From Rotaria macrura (taxonomy: Eukaryota; Rotifera; Eurotatoria; Philodinida; Philodinidae), in the NCBI GenBank assembly GCA_900239685.1, contig OENT01000010.1, forward strand, positions 186,001-250,000: a DNA stretch of 64,000 bases. Direction: 5' to 3'. The notes below the pieces were generated by a model. The model saw nothing but the letters and a program-made list of their open reading frames with translations, had not been told where the DNA came from and made no database searches. Both the position numbers and the translations under genes were made by a program. Below, piece by piece: positions 12,322-24,557 of this stretch; the first letter of the stretch is position 1, and the number at the start of each line of letters is the position of its first letter.

Positions 12322-14564
12322 TTATGTCCGTACAGCATGAACAGTTTCTTCTTTATTAATTAAATGACATGTCTTATTAATAATTGTCATCAATGAATTA
12401 AGATTGACCGACCATTCATTGAGAATTTCTTGCGGTGATTTCTTTTGTTGAAATGTAACGATATCTTGTAGACGATCAATTTTTGCATTGATTGTTTTAT
12501 TCGAAACAAGATTCGATAAGAATTGTTCAGCTTCATCTTTAGTTAAATCGAGTAAATCGGCCATTTTTTGTGTTCGAACACGTGTATAATATTTAGCCAT
12601 AATTCGCATATTCTATGATAAGACAACAAACAAGTTTTTTTTCTATCGAATAGAAAACAAAAAGCATTCAAAGCATATTTACGTGTTCAACAACGCGAAT
12701 TTTAAAATCGTCCCAACGTTTATTTCCATCGTCATTTTTCGCAAACACATTCGTTGCTAAATCATCTTTTGTTCCATTTTTAAGTTCATTTTCAAAATTT
12801 TTCAATATATCTTTCCAATGAATAAGTTCTTGAGTTTTAAAACGTTGTAACAAATCTCTATCGATACAAATATTAATAAAAAGAAAAGAAAATGAAAATA
12901 TTTCTTTACTTGTATTTTGCAATTTCTTCAAGATTTTTATCAAGAAATAGACGATGTAAAAAATCTGATTGTTCATTGTTATATGGCGATAGAGTCAAGT
13001 AGAGTATAACATGTTTTAATGCTTGTTTCATTTTATCTGGATCCTGTTTTATACGTGGTGTATCGTAATAATGTTTGTAATGTTGACAAACATCAAAATA
13101 GTTTTTATCATGTAAATCCATTTCAATCATTAATTCATAGTATTTAAGTTTCAAATCCTGGATGAGAGAATGAAATAAAAGCAGATGATTTGTTTATTTA
13201 AAAGAGTTGTCAAGTTAAGCAAGCACTTTAATAAAGTGCATGATAGTGCGTTAGAGAAAAACCTCATACAACATTTAAATTCTTAGAATTTTCAAAGAGT
13301 TACGTTTGATGCATTTTTACTTTCATCTCATTTATCTATTTGGGTATCATGCTGACTGCATAAAATGTTTTCTATGTATTTGAGAACCATTCATTATGAA
13401 ATGTAATCTTTAATTATCAAAGTCAAATGGCTATATCTGTGAAACCTATTAAATGTTGTTGTTACTTTTTTACAAAGGTATCAATTTTTATTCTGAACAA
13501 ATACATGCGTAAAATTCGAACTAATTTTCAAGATATGATGGAAGAGAAAAGAACACAATGAATGCATTTCAAACGTCTGGATAAAATGAATTCTAAAATT
13601 CCTGGTTTTAATCGAACGCTATTGCGTTCAATTTATTTTACATAGAGTGATGAATGACTTAGATCTAATTTCAAACTTACATGCGAACTCTCGTCTTCAA
13701 AAGATTTGATATTGATTTTTTTTGATATAATCTGTGTTCGAATGTAATCGTTTTTAGCCAAACACAAACGCATTTGTTCAAGTAGAAATTCAAGTTTTTC
13801 CCGACGATCCATAGTTCCATAGGTTTCAACCTAAATAATACGATATGTAGACAGAAAATAAAGTTGTGTTTCATAAAAATGAAATTACTTGAAGTTCTTG
13901 TAAAATTTCAGCTGCTTCTTTTGTTTTGCCTTGTCCTTCATAAATATCGGCCAGCTTTTTTGTTAAACGTGCACGCTCATTTTCAACAAAGATCTCAACA
14001 GAAATAAAAAAAGCTTCCATTCAATAGTATTGTCTTATGCCCGAGAACAATTCGTACTTTGCCCGTAGTAACAGTTCGAAGTGTTTCAATTAATTTAAAT
14101 TTCGTATCTAGATCTGGTGTTTTTTCCACGAGTTCATATGCTTCTTGAACCATTTTTGTAATCGCCTGTTTCAATTGACTACGACGTTTTGATAAAGTTA
14201 CAATATGTTCATTCATTTGTTCCCATTGCTTTGCTGCATAGCAATATTTAATAATAGCTACGAGTACACGTCCAGTCGAAATTGCATCAGCCGCCTAAAC
14301 AAAAAACCACACATATTTGACAATTAAAAAGCACTTATAAACAACTCCCATACAGTTCGAGTTTGCTTTTCCAATGGTAATAAACGATCCAAAGCATCGT
14401 TCAATTTTGTTTCATCCTAAGTAGAATTTCGTATTTGTCAATGAATCATTTTTATTTCCTATAATCCAAATTACCTTCATTAGTTCATCACATTCTTTAA
14501 GTTTTTGATCGACAACAGATGAATAATCAATTTCCATTTTGACAAGTCTGTCAGCTTCACTCAT
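12322..14564 (-). CDS. PSMD12: 26S proteasome non-ATPase regulatory subunit 12 (Rpn5)
   Basis: Lid subunit of the 19S regulatory particle of the 26S proteasome, a PCI-domain scaffold in cytosol and nucleus. Eight exons: 14564-14475, 14416-14354, 14294-14058, 13993-13889, 13830-13681, 13157-12910, 12857-12683 and 12612-12322. They join in frame to 452 residues, against 456 in human. Start chosen at [20 protein letters not shown], which aligns with the family N-terminus. Diagnostic blocks are [72 protein letters not shown] and, in the C-terminal PCI/winged-helix part, [20 protein letters not shown] and [13 protein letters not shown]. The longest intron (13158-13680, 523 bp) contains nothing recognisable. 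A poly(A) signal follows the stop within 20 bases. Confidence 0.96.
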
Positions 14565-16697
14565 GATATATTTTGTTAATGTCTGTGAATCTAGAATAAA
14601 AAAAGAGATTGATCTCTAGTGAAGCCACAATGAAATTGTTTTGAGTCAGCAAGTTCACGAATGTAATGTTAAAAAAAAGACAACTATTTGATTGGAGAAC
14701 ATGTTTGCCACTATAACCGGTAGAGCTTTAAATTAGAATAAAGAGCCATCTGCAATGTGAATGTACGATGGACATGGATACCTTAGCAACTAAAATGATA
14801 CAAGGTCAATTTGTATATAACTCAACTAAACATTGACGAATATTATGAATATTGAAAATAAAAATTTATTTATCTATTATTATTATTTTTCCTACCACTT
14901 TTTAGGAAGAGAATGTTTCGAACGAAAGAAAGTATCTAAATTAGTCGAATCACATATATTTGTCTATTGCTACAGATGGCGACATTTGCAGATGATCTAC
15001 GTTCATGAGTATACAAAATTAACAATTATCTTGTTATCTGCTTTAAATGAAAATACTGCTATTTAATTAAAATAGAAAAAAATTTACAGTCGATGGAATC
15101 TGAGTTTATATGAGAGTCCAAAGTTCATCCCACTTTTTCATTCTAAACATTATACATAAAACGAATAAGTCATTGAGAAAAATAAAGCTGAATTTCAGAA
15201 AGTGTTCTTCTTAAAAATAACAGAATATACATCAATATTTGGTGTCCTCTGAACATAAAATTTACTGATTTTATATATGGTAAAATATTCAGCCAGTGCC
15301 ATCTATGTATTACCAAGTATTATTAGAAACCTTTGATTACATCGAGACATATTCGTTTGTCTAAGCCATCTCAACTGTCGCTTAAAGATAATTAGTCTAC
15401 TATAGATAGAACTTCGTCTAATAAAACAAAAACAAATGTCAGTCATTGTCAACCGATAATCGTATGTCATCAATAAGATACAAGCTATGATTAGTCATTT
15501 TAAGATCAAAACATAATGAGGATAGGAAACTTCGTAGTTTATTTTATCACATTTTGAGGTCGTAAGTTTCATGACTGATACAATGTACTACATAATGGAT
15601 ACATACTCTATCATGCAATAGAAATTCACAAGAAAGATGACACTTCGACAAACGCCAGACTATGCATTTTTCTCAACAAAATACAGACATAAAAATCAAA
15701 ATAAGAACTTTGGATGTGTAATTCGACAAAGACAAAGAACATTGACATGACTGGTACTGAGTTATATCAATGAACAAATATTAATAATGAAGTAAAATAA
15801 AATTTTCTTCCGATTGCCTTACATATATTCAAACTTCTTGAGTCTGTTAATTTATTCAATATTACTGAGAGAAAAGTCTTTATGCAGGTATATAATCTTT
15901 TCATTAATTTGCAGCCAACTAACTGACAGTATAAATTTCATGAGTTTCTCAAGAGGATTATAACAATTGACTATCCAAAATGATAGACTGGATCTAGTTA
16001 TATCACTGGTAAACCTATTTTTAAATTATTCGAGCCACATGAAAGTGCAGAAACAATATCTTCACTCGAATTCGCTTAAATAACGAGTAGCCACGACAAA
16101 CAATACAAAAATTTCATTACTGCTGCCATTTCTTTTCTCATGCTCGTACAATAGACTACAAACAGAATTCTGTCAGTACTTCAATGCAACTTCGTACAAC
16201 GTTCGTGCCATGCTAATGAAACTGAAAAATTCTATTCAGTTATCTTGCCGAACATTTTCTAGGGATGCTGATTTGTTTTATACAAAATCCTATTTTTGCT
16301 TTGTTGCAGAAGAGAAAAACACTTGTTTATTTTCATCCATTGTCTTTTATCACTCTAGATCAGAATATCAATTGGATTTTAGTATGATAGTGACACTTCG
16401 GCCATCAACAATCTTTCAAAAACAGATAGCTTGGAGACAAATGCTCTGTTTTTCGTCAATCATATGACATCGGATATGTTTTCTATGTAAAGTGTACAGA
16501 AATTTCTATTAGTTCTTAGTCAGTCCATCAAACTAATGGAACTACTACTACGCATTATCTGTCACGAGATAGATCGTCTAGAGGGACATCGAAGACAAAA
16601 AATATCTCTCCTCTCCATAAATAGTAATGTTTGTGCCACAGTTACCAAGTATTTATACTTGATGAGCAGATACATACATAACTGATTGACGATAACA
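14565..16697. other. intergenic region, no gene seen
   Basis: AT-rich DNA between the divergent PSMD12 and first DUF4139-like genes. It must hold both promoters. Two open frames (14833-15066 and 16210-16467) have no family similarity I recognise and no splice partners, so I do not call them. A TATA-like TATTTATA lies about 50 bases before the downstream ATG. Confidence 0.5.
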
Positions 16698-18116
16698 ATG
16701 CAATCGTTTCGAATTTTCCTTGTCTTGGCCATTCTGATAACAGTAGTGAATGGTTTCTTATATCACAAAAAAAATACGGGATTAAATACCGGTGATCAAC
16801 GCATTCTCTCGTATGCAAAAATCTATGAAAATCTAGCTGAAATCATTCAACCGCTTTCTGGTAAATTGCCACTCGAGTTTTCGGTTGATGATTGGAGTGA
16901 TATTCGTCCAGATTCAATAACACTCGTTGGCTCTAATGTTACTGTCATACAACAAACAATCACTGAAAAGAAGAAATCGCTAAAGAGTACACAAGTTTAC
17001 GTTCATTCACCATCATCATCGAATACTGACACCAAATTTCTCAAGGCAACAATCATAGATGAAGCAAGAAATCTAGTTAAACTCATCGATAAAGATATTA
17101 GCAAGGATCCAATCTATTTCACTGCCCCACCAAATCATATCGTTTACGATAGTGAACCTCCTCAAACAAAATATTATGTTAATTTTACATATGATACAAC
17201 TGATGCAGTCTACTTGAGCTATTTACGATCAAACCTCAACTGGAAAACTCGTTATCAATTGTATCTTTTGGAAGAAAATAAACCGTCAACACTTATTGCT
17301 ATGGCTGACATTCGAAACGACGGACAATCAAAGGTTGATATTGAATCTGCTGAACTTTTAGGCGGTGATATTAATTTACGAATGAATGTGCCAGTCGATT
17401 TACCAAACTATTATTTTTCGGCATCGGTTGCCAGATTACAGGAATCCGGAGTCCGACATGATTCTCCAATCGGAAACGGACCAATGATTAGTAAAGCAGA
17501 AGAATTAGCTGGGCTATATGTATTTCCTATTAATCAACCATTTACGATTGATGCTAAAACAAATTTCCTTTTACCAATGTTTCAAGCAAATGTTGGTATT
17601 GAGCGATTTGCTTCAATCTCGACATATTTAACAAGCCCCGGCAATACTAATGGTAAAGCTTCACGTTCATATCGTATTTCGCCTGATCGTTTTCTGTCAA
17701 ATGGTAATTGTATCATACGTGAATCTGAGCGTCTTGCTGGCGAAACAACATTTCCAAATATAGCTGCTAAGAATAAACATGAATTTTCAGTTGGTGAAGA
17801 TGCAGATATCGTTTACAAACAAAATGTAACAGTAGTCTCGGCACTTCATAACAATGTAACATCGTTCAATCTTGCACTGGTACAAGTACCGAAACGATTA
17901 ACGTATACAATTAGTACAACGTTGAAAAATTATAAGACGAATCGACCTGTTAAAGTTGAATATACACAAATAATTAGAAGTGGTGAGATCAAATTACTTG
18001 CATCAAGTGAAGGTGTTACACTCGATGGTTCGACAATTAAATTTAAAACAACACTAGGACCAACTGATGAAAAGGCCTTAGTCTATAAATTAGAACTAAC
18101 CAATCCTTCGAATTAG
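16698..18116 (+). CDS. secreted DUF4140/DUF4139-like protein, paralog 1
   Basis: Single-exon gene of 472 codons. The first in-frame ATG gives MQSFRIFLVLAILITVVNGF, a clear signal peptide, so the protein is probably secreted or lumenal. After it (about residues 25-115) the pattern resembles DUF4140: an early YAKIY strand, then LPLEFSVDDW and RPDSITLVGSNV. From about residue 170 the VYLSYLRSNLNWKTRYQLYL stretch, ADIRNDG and ELLGGDIN, and near the C-terminus GEDADIVYKQN and LKNYKTNRPVKVEYTQ, follow the DUF4139 pattern. Unlike the usual bacterial and animal members, there is no long coiled coil between the two parts. Several N-glycosylation sequons (NVT, NFT) are present. No biochemical role is established for this family and I assign none. 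AATAAA occurs at 18227-18232. The paralog lies 3 kb downstream on the same strand. Confidence 0.8.
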   Translation: MQSFRIFLVLAILITVVNGFLYHKKNTGLNTGDQRILSYAKIYENLAEIIQPLSGKLPLEFSVDDWSDIRPDSITLVGSNVTVIQQTITEKKKSLKSTQVYVHSPSSSNTDTKFLKATIIDEARNLVKLIDKDISKDPIYFTAPPNHIVYDSEPPQTKYYVNFTYDTTDAVYLSYLRSNLNWKTRYQLYLLEENKPSTLIAMADIRNDGQSKVDIESAELLGGDINLRMNVPVDLPNYYFSASVARLQESGVRHDSPIGNGPMISKAEELAGLYVFPINQPFTIDAKTNFLLPMFQANVGIERFASISTYLTSPGNTNGKASRSYRISPDRFLSNGNCIIRESERLAGETTFPNIAAKNKHEFSVGEDADIVYKQNVTVVSALHNNVTSFNLALVQVPKRLTYTISTTLKNYKTNRPVKVEYTQIIRSGEIKLLASSEGVTLDGSTIKFKTTLGPTDEKALVYKLELTNPSN

Positions 18117-21103
18117 ATATGCATGCTTATTTCAATCTTTACTTTTTCATTTACTGTAGATTGTACTTGGTAGTTAATTTTAAGTAGATTGTTACAAACA
18201 AAGTAATTAACGCAATGCTTATCCTTAATAAAAATACAATATTATTATAGAATTATAGAAATCCAACATTTTGAAAGATGTATCGATTATTGTGTAGCAT
18301 AACTTGATTGATCATAAACATGAGATGTATGCATATAATATGCAACTGTAAATCATGCACTCAATGTCAAATGTTCATATATTCATATTGATTAGAAAAC
18401 TGTACCAAAGTGAAATAATATATTTTCTTATGTTAATGTATATGAAAACAAATTCGATTTGTAGTGTTGATTTTTTTTCGGGTCTAAGCCCTGAAAAAAA
18501 AGTTGTGATTACATCTGATTTAAAAACTTTGAACATCTTAAAATACAAATCATTTATTAAATAGTAATTGACTATAGTGATCACGTAAAATTCTTTGTTT
18601 TCTTTATTAAACAACGAATGACTATAAAATAAATACTTTTCTTTTTCTATTCAAGAGTTTGAAGTAATGTGGAGTTTGTTTTGTTTTTACATTAAAGAAT
18701 GGTATCGAATAATTGTGGTTGATAATGTTCAATATTACCTTGGCACAGTTATCTCTTTCTTCTACAATGATGTGTCATCTTGCAAAGAGTCTAGGTGTCA
18801 TATAATTCAGCACTAACTAGTTATATCGTATATATAGGTTGAAGAATGCGGAAACGTTAATTGAGAGAAACATATGATAATTCACTTAAATTTCAAGAAG
18901 AAACGAAATTTACCCAATAGATATTGAAATTGAATGAGGCCCTGGAGATGAAGGAGAACAAAAAACGTGTAGCAGCCTGTGCTTACGTATTTATTACATA
19001 TAGCGAACGTTATAATTAGTTTTTTTTCAATTATTATGTGACAAAAGGATACAGATTTCGTCAAGTCCCAAGCACGATAACATGGTCAGATTTTCCGAGA
19101 AGCTGTTTATACGAGAAAGAATTTCCTAAAATAATCCTTAAATTCAACTATTTCAATAAAGTTAGACGCACAAAAGTTTTCAAAAAGTTAAAACTAGATT
19201 TGTAACACGAATACAAGTTTAGTAGAACATAACGAAGTGACTTCTACTTTTTCATGGCTGGTGTTGATCGATTTGCATGTAATTTATAACTAAGAAGTTT
19301 GAAAAGTAAGTTTCCTTTTTCTTTGTCCTATTGAAAATATGTAATAAATTTATGAAGTTCATCAATTTATGATCGAATCCAAATCGAATGCATTTCGCTA
19401 TAGACGTTCAAAGAAAAGCGCCGAGATTTATTATGCTTTTACTACGACTTATTTACTTCATGAAATGAAATCATTCCATCGATGACTCCGAATATTTATC
19501 GGAACATCTAGGATTGAGCCTGTTAGTTTTTTGAAGATTTTCTTCATTCAAGAAGCGTTGTCGAAATACTTGAAGCTATTTGTTTTAATCGATAACTGTT
19601 TCGCTTATAAACACAAATGTTTTTGGATTCTTATCAACTACATTTTAGAAAAACCCACTATTATTTGTACTGGTAATACTTGGTGCTTTTTTAGTGAATA
19701 ATTTTTGATAGTAACAAGATAGACAGTTGAGATTTTCATACATCAAAAGAGAAGATAAAGATACATAGCATCATCTTATCATACTTTTTCGAAGTACCTG
19801 ATCTAATCTTTGTTTAATCAATTGTCTGAGTGGGGAAAAAAGTTATTTATGATCAAAAAGGAAGCCGTGAGAAATTGTTCAACAGAAATTGCCAAAAAAA
19901 TCACTTTGAGGTTAGACTTGGATACCTATAATTTGTGAATTAATAAATCTAAACATGTGAATCTCTTAAATTTGTGTAGATCTGCCATCGTCGTTTTCTA
20001 TACACACCTGAAAATTAGGAATTCAGTGTGAACATTTCACAAGTAAGTTTATGTTAAGGGAAGTTGATTGAAAAATATTTCTAAAGTGAAGTCGAAAATA
20101 CTTTTAATATATGATTCAATTCATTTTTATCTATTCTTTCGAGCAATCAAAATCTTATCTCTCTATCATGTTTCTATCAAAAACTACCCACTAAATAGGC
20201 ACTTGGTACTACCGTCACATATGATAGCGAAGCCAATGCAATCGAAGGTTTATTATTATGATATTAGTTGAAGTATAATCAAATGCTGTAGAAAGCTGTC
20301 TATATAAGAAAATAAGAAGATGGTGACACTAGTTTAGGTTTACCCTAATTATTAACATTTGCAAGAAAACGTAAAAATTCATTTGTTAAAAAGTCATGCC
20401 AACTATTAGTTTCTTTATTTACTGTTGTAAATTGAAAATTCTTTCACAAATGCAATATGTATACAATCAAAGAAAATAACTCAATGTGATGCATGGAAAA
20501 CGAAAGAAACGAGAGTTTTAGTGCATGTAATAAAAAGATCAAAATGTTCTATTGTTTCTTGTTTTTTTGAAAAAAGAAAAATACTGAATAGACTCATTTT
20601 TCAGTTTATAATTTCTGTGAAATATTATCATCTCTTTATGAACTATTGTTAATATTATGACCAGAAGTTAATAGGTTTGCTAAAAATAGAATGAAGAAGA
20701 TAACTTCATGCTGCCAAGAGTATTCCGATAGAACATACGATACAAACTCTCTACAGCAGTAGAAACATTCCTTTTAGGATAATATATCTATACTTCAACA
20801 TAATAGATGAAGTGTTGAAATGATCTTAAGTGATGTGTTTTTTTTGTAAATGAATTTAGAGCCCGATATCTTCATCGAATATTAGTCTTGGCTGCATATA
20901 CATCAACACCATCCACAAAATATCCATTTTTTGTCTTCATATTGAGATCATCATGATGATAACAGTAATATATCATTCAGTTTTATCAAAAGACATGGAT
21001 ACATGCCCACGCATTTCATCTCTTTCTCTCTGTCTCGTATAAATGATTGTATCACACAATGTCGAACAGGCATTCAATAGCACATAGAGCCACAAGTTGT
21101 TTG
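18117..21103. other. intergenic region between the two DUF4139-like paralogs
   Basis: AT-rich spacer of about 3 kb without a supportable gene. It contains the paralog-1 poly(A) signal, a foldback sequence at 18471-18501 and scattered homopolymers. I see no remnant of a third paralog copy. Confidence 0.5.
18471..18501. repeat. short foldback (T8CGGG ... CCCTGA8)
   Basis: Inverted arms of 12-13 bases with one bulged base and a 6-base loop (TCTAAG), about 350 bases past the stop of the upstream gene. It could form a hairpin in DNA or RNA. It does not match the histone 3' stem-loop and no function is known. Confidence 0.6.
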
Positions 21104-22510
21104 ATGATGAAATCGTTCGTACTTCTTTACTTACTAGCCATACATACTTTGAGTATCCATGGCTTTTATCATTCGAAAAAGAATACCGGTCAAGTAACAG
21201 GCGACCCACGTTTTCTATTGTATGCGAAAATCTATGCGAATCTTGCTGAAATCGTTCAACCGCTTGCTGGTAAATTGCCACTCGAGTTTTCGGTTGATGA
21301 TTGGAATGATATTCGTCCAGATTCAGTAACACTCGTTGGCACTAATGTTACTGTCACACAACAAACAATCACTGAAAAGAAGAAATCGCTCAACAATGCA
21401 CAAGTTTACGTTCGTTCACCATCATCATCGAATACTGACACCAAATTTCTCAAGGCAACAATCATAGATGAAGCAAGAAATCTAGTTAAACTCATCGATA
21501 AAGATATTAGCAAGGATCCAATCTATTTCAGTGCCCCATTAGACCATATTGTTTACGATAGTGAACCTCCTCAAACAAAATATTATGTTAATTTTACATA
21601 TGATACAACTGATGCAGTCTACTTGAGCTATTTACGATCAAACCTCAACTGGAAAACTCGTTATCAATTGTATCTTTTGGAAGAAAATAAACCGTCAACA
21701 CTTATTGCTATGGCTGACATTCGAAACGACGGACATTCAAAAGTTGATATTGACTCTGCTGAACTTTTAGGCGGCGATATTAACTTGCAGATGTATCCAC
21801 GACCGACTTATGCATCAATGCCTGATTATAGTAATCGGATAACATATGAGGTAGCAGGTGCTGTTGCATCTGGTAGTCCAAGGCTTTCTGTCGGTCAACC
21901 AGAAGAAATATCTGGTTTGTATGTGTTCCCTGTTAATCAAGCAATTTCGATTGATGCGAAAACAAATATCCTTTTACCGATGTTCCGCCCAAATGTTAAT
22001 GTTGAACGATTTGCTTTAGTTTCGAAAGCTTTAAACGGTGCTGGGAATTCGAATGGTAAAGCTTCACGCGCATATCGGATTTCACCTGATCGTTTTCTTT
22101 CGAGTGGTAATTGTGTCATACGTGAATTTGATCGTCTTGTTGGTGAAACAAAATTTCCGAACATAGCTGCTAAAAATAAACATGAATTTTCAATTGGAGA
22201 AGATTCTGATATCGTTTACAAAGAAAATGTAACATTAATTTCGGCGTTGACTACTAATTTAACCACATCATTTTATGGTGTAAAACAAACGCGAACACAA
22301 TCGACCTATGATGTTGTTGTAACATTAAAAAATTATAAGAAGAATCGTCCAGTAAAAGTTGAATATCAACAATCGATCACTGGTCAATCAGTTAAATTAA
22401 TCAAACCCAATGCAATGTTTAATCAAGATGGCTTAACAGTCAAAGGCACATTTACATTGGCATCTGATGAAGAAAAATCAGCTTCATACAAAGTTGAAGT
22501 AGTCAGCTGA
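21104..22510 (+). CDS. secreted DUF4140/DUF4139-like protein, paralog 2
   Basis: Single-exon gene of 468 codons from the ATG at 21104. The next codon is also ATG and aligns with the paralog-1 start; an upstream in-frame ATG at 21059 would add 15 residues before the signal peptide. MMKSFVLLYLLAIHTLSIHG is a signal peptide. Domain order is as in paralog 1: a DUF4140-like N-terminal part (LPLEFSVDDWNDIRPDS), then DUF4139-like blocks (VYLSYLRSNLNWKTRYQLYL, MADIRNDG, GEDSDIVYKENVT, LKNYKKNRPVKVEYQQ). Residues about 80-230 are nearly identical to paralog 1, while the C-terminal half is clearly diverged with indels, for example a different segment right after GGDIN. The gene probably arose by tandem duplication, with later gene conversion of the middle. 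Function unknown. Confidence 0.8.
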   Translation: MMKSFVLLYLLAIHTLSIHGFYHSKKNTGQVTGDPRFLLYAKIYANLAEIVQPLAGKLPLEFSVDDWNDIRPDSVTLVGTNVTVTQQTITEKKKSLNNAQVYVRSPSSSNTDTKFLKATIIDEARNLVKLIDKDISKDPIYFSAPLDHIVYDSEPPQTKYYVNFTYDTTDAVYLSYLRSNLNWKTRYQLYLLEENKPSTLIAMADIRNDGHSKVDIDSAELLGGDINLQMYPRPTYASMPDYSNRITYEVAGAVASGSPRLSVGQPEEISGLYVFPVNQAISIDAKTNILLPMFRPNVNVERFALVSKALNGAGNSNGKASRAYRISPDRFLSSGNCVIREFDRLVGETKFPNIAAKNKHEFSIGEDSDIVYKENVTLISALTTNLTTSFYGVKQTRTQSTYDVVVTLKNYKKNRPVKVEYQQSITGQSVKLIKPNAMFNQDGLTVKGTFTLASDEEKSASYKVEVVS

Positions 22511-23678
22511 TTTAAAAGGCAGTCATTTTTTTCTTAGCTTTTGACTATATCTAAAATAATCGTTCTTCTTATTCAATAAATTAGAATCTTAGAAGTTTGT
22601 CAACAAACTTATCCAATTAGGCATGAAAGAACAATTGAATATTTGTCTTTTAAAAAAGTTTATACAAAACAATAGGAAAACTTGATTGAATATGGAACAA
22701 CTTCTGTTATTGTAGATTATTCGTAAAACCAATTATGATCTAATGCATGAAGACATATCTTACGGCTTTATTGTTTGTCATCGATCAATTAGGATCATAT
22801 AGCAAAATCACATGAAACAGAAAGATTACTCTGTACGTTTTGATATGACTAGACTTTCTTTAAAGAGATTCATTCAAGTTCTTTATGTTGAAATAACAAT
22901 GGTCAACTTCACTGAATTTTGAATGCGAGAAAAGAGTCAGCACATTATTTTCTAATTCAAGTCTTTTTGCTTACAGAGAATAGAGTCCTCGAAAAAGACT
23001 TCACCTTTTCGTTGGATTCATATGACGATTGATTAACATTACGGTAATATACTTGTGCAAGCTAAGACGAAACAATACATTCATTGATCATTTTTATAAC
23101 TATAAATTGTTCACTGGAATTTTAACTAATCTTTTTGTCCAGTATGAATAACCTTTTTCGATGCCATTATTCTTGTTTTACAGTAAACCTAACATCGGTT
23201 GTGTTAAGACAACATTATTCTCTTAGAACAGAGTTATCGAAATCTAAGATCATGTTTGGCAATGGTGTTATTGAAAACGATTATAAGAATGAAACCGTTG
23301 ATATGATGTTTAACAATGTCTACCAGCTGAAATGCAAAATAAATAAAAGTTTGACTGATATAATAATATTTCATGAATTTTCATCGCATTAAGACTACTT
23401 AGTTTTAAACATGTAGTACCCCAATTTTTAGACATAAAGACCCAATTGTTTTGAAAGTTTTCGGTGTAGATAATCTCTTAAACAGTACAATATTCTAAGT
23501 TTTGAAATAGTTGTCAAATCAAATAATGAATTGTAATTGTGTGCAGTTTATGTCGATAATTCCTTATTTTATAAACTATTACATTTATTAAAACTTTCTA
23601 TTTGTTGAACACGAAAAGAAAAGTAAGTTATAAGAAACCTTTGAAATAACAATCCTATTTGGAGATTCATTAAAAGTT

Positions 23679-24067
23679 TTAACCCTTTCCGGCCGGATGT
23701 TGCCATTCGGCAACATTTAACCAATATTTCTAGAATGACTTGCTTATAGTAAAGATGTAAAACTTTTTAACAATTCGATAATTACTGCAACTGCAAGACA
23801 TGTTATGATACACTTCCAGTTTCCAATATGAAAAGGAAATTTCCGTTGAGGACATAGACGAATCTATCCACAATATCCCATAGAAGGCATTCAACCGTAA
23901 AAGCATTTTCTTGCAGATTGACTCATTGAATACTATAAGTAATTTGCTAAAAATTTCGCTGTTTAGATCTATTGCATATTGTATAAATAAAAAGGATTGT
24001 TCAGTAGATCCGAACAATAAAAATGATAGATGTTGCCATTAGGCAACAGCTGGTCGTAACGGGTCAA
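23679..24067. mobile_element. TTAA-flanked MITE-like element, copy 1
   Basis: Starts TTAA|CCCTTTCCGGCCGGATG and ends CAGCTGGTCGTAACGGG|TCAA. The ends are inverted relatives: both begin CCC and both continue into the palindrome TGTTGCC-N4-GGCAACA (23698-23715 and 24031-24048). TTAA targets next to CCC/GGG ends are characteristic of piggyBac-type transposons; the right flank TCAA would be a mutated TTAA. At about 381 bp it has no room for a transposase, so it would be non-autonomous. The family assignment is inference. Confidence 0.55.
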
Positions 24068-24557
24068 AAAATTGAAAATTTTGTTTTTCGATTTCGATAA
24101 TTAAAATGCCCTTTTGAATGTTTTTTCGACAGCTCAACACGTTTTCAGATGAAAATATGAGTCAAACATGTATAGAATGATTTCCATAGCATTTTTCAAA
24201 TTAAAATCTAGCCTTCACTGGCAAAATTCAAGTTGTTTAGTCTTCGGAGTGTAATAAACGAACAAGAATGTGTGCGTTGTTGGTTAAATGCAGACCCTTA
24301 CGTAGATCTTTCATTAATCTACACATACGCTCGTATTCAAACTAATTATTGTTTTCTATGTTCTTTTTGGAGAGCTGCAAGTGCCGTGCACTGGAGTTTG
24401 GTCACTAAAAACGAAATTTTAATTTTGAAAAAGCTGTATGGAGCCACCCGAACTATGTTTGAGTAATTCTTTTCCTGTTTAGGTGTTTTTAATATACAAA
24501 GAGGTACTGAATAATGCATTTTTATAATCGAAATCGAAAAACAAACTGTCAACTGAT
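24068..24557. repeat. spacer with matching inverted arms between the two TTAA elements
   Basis: The left arm TTTGTTTTTCGATTTCGAT (around 24080-24100) recurs inverted as ATCGAAATCGAAAAACAAA (24527-24545). The symmetry runs on outward into the adjoining element ends (CGTAACGGGTCAAA opposite the inverted TTTGACTCGTTACG). The whole 23.7-24.7 kb block therefore has nested two-fold symmetry. This may be an element inserted within an element, or a larger foldback transposon. Confidence 0.5.

Noticed and set aside
14833-16467. Possible small genes upstream of the first DUF4139-like gene
   Set aside because: Isolated frames without signal peptide, domain or splice context; not distinguishable from chance in AT-rich DNA.
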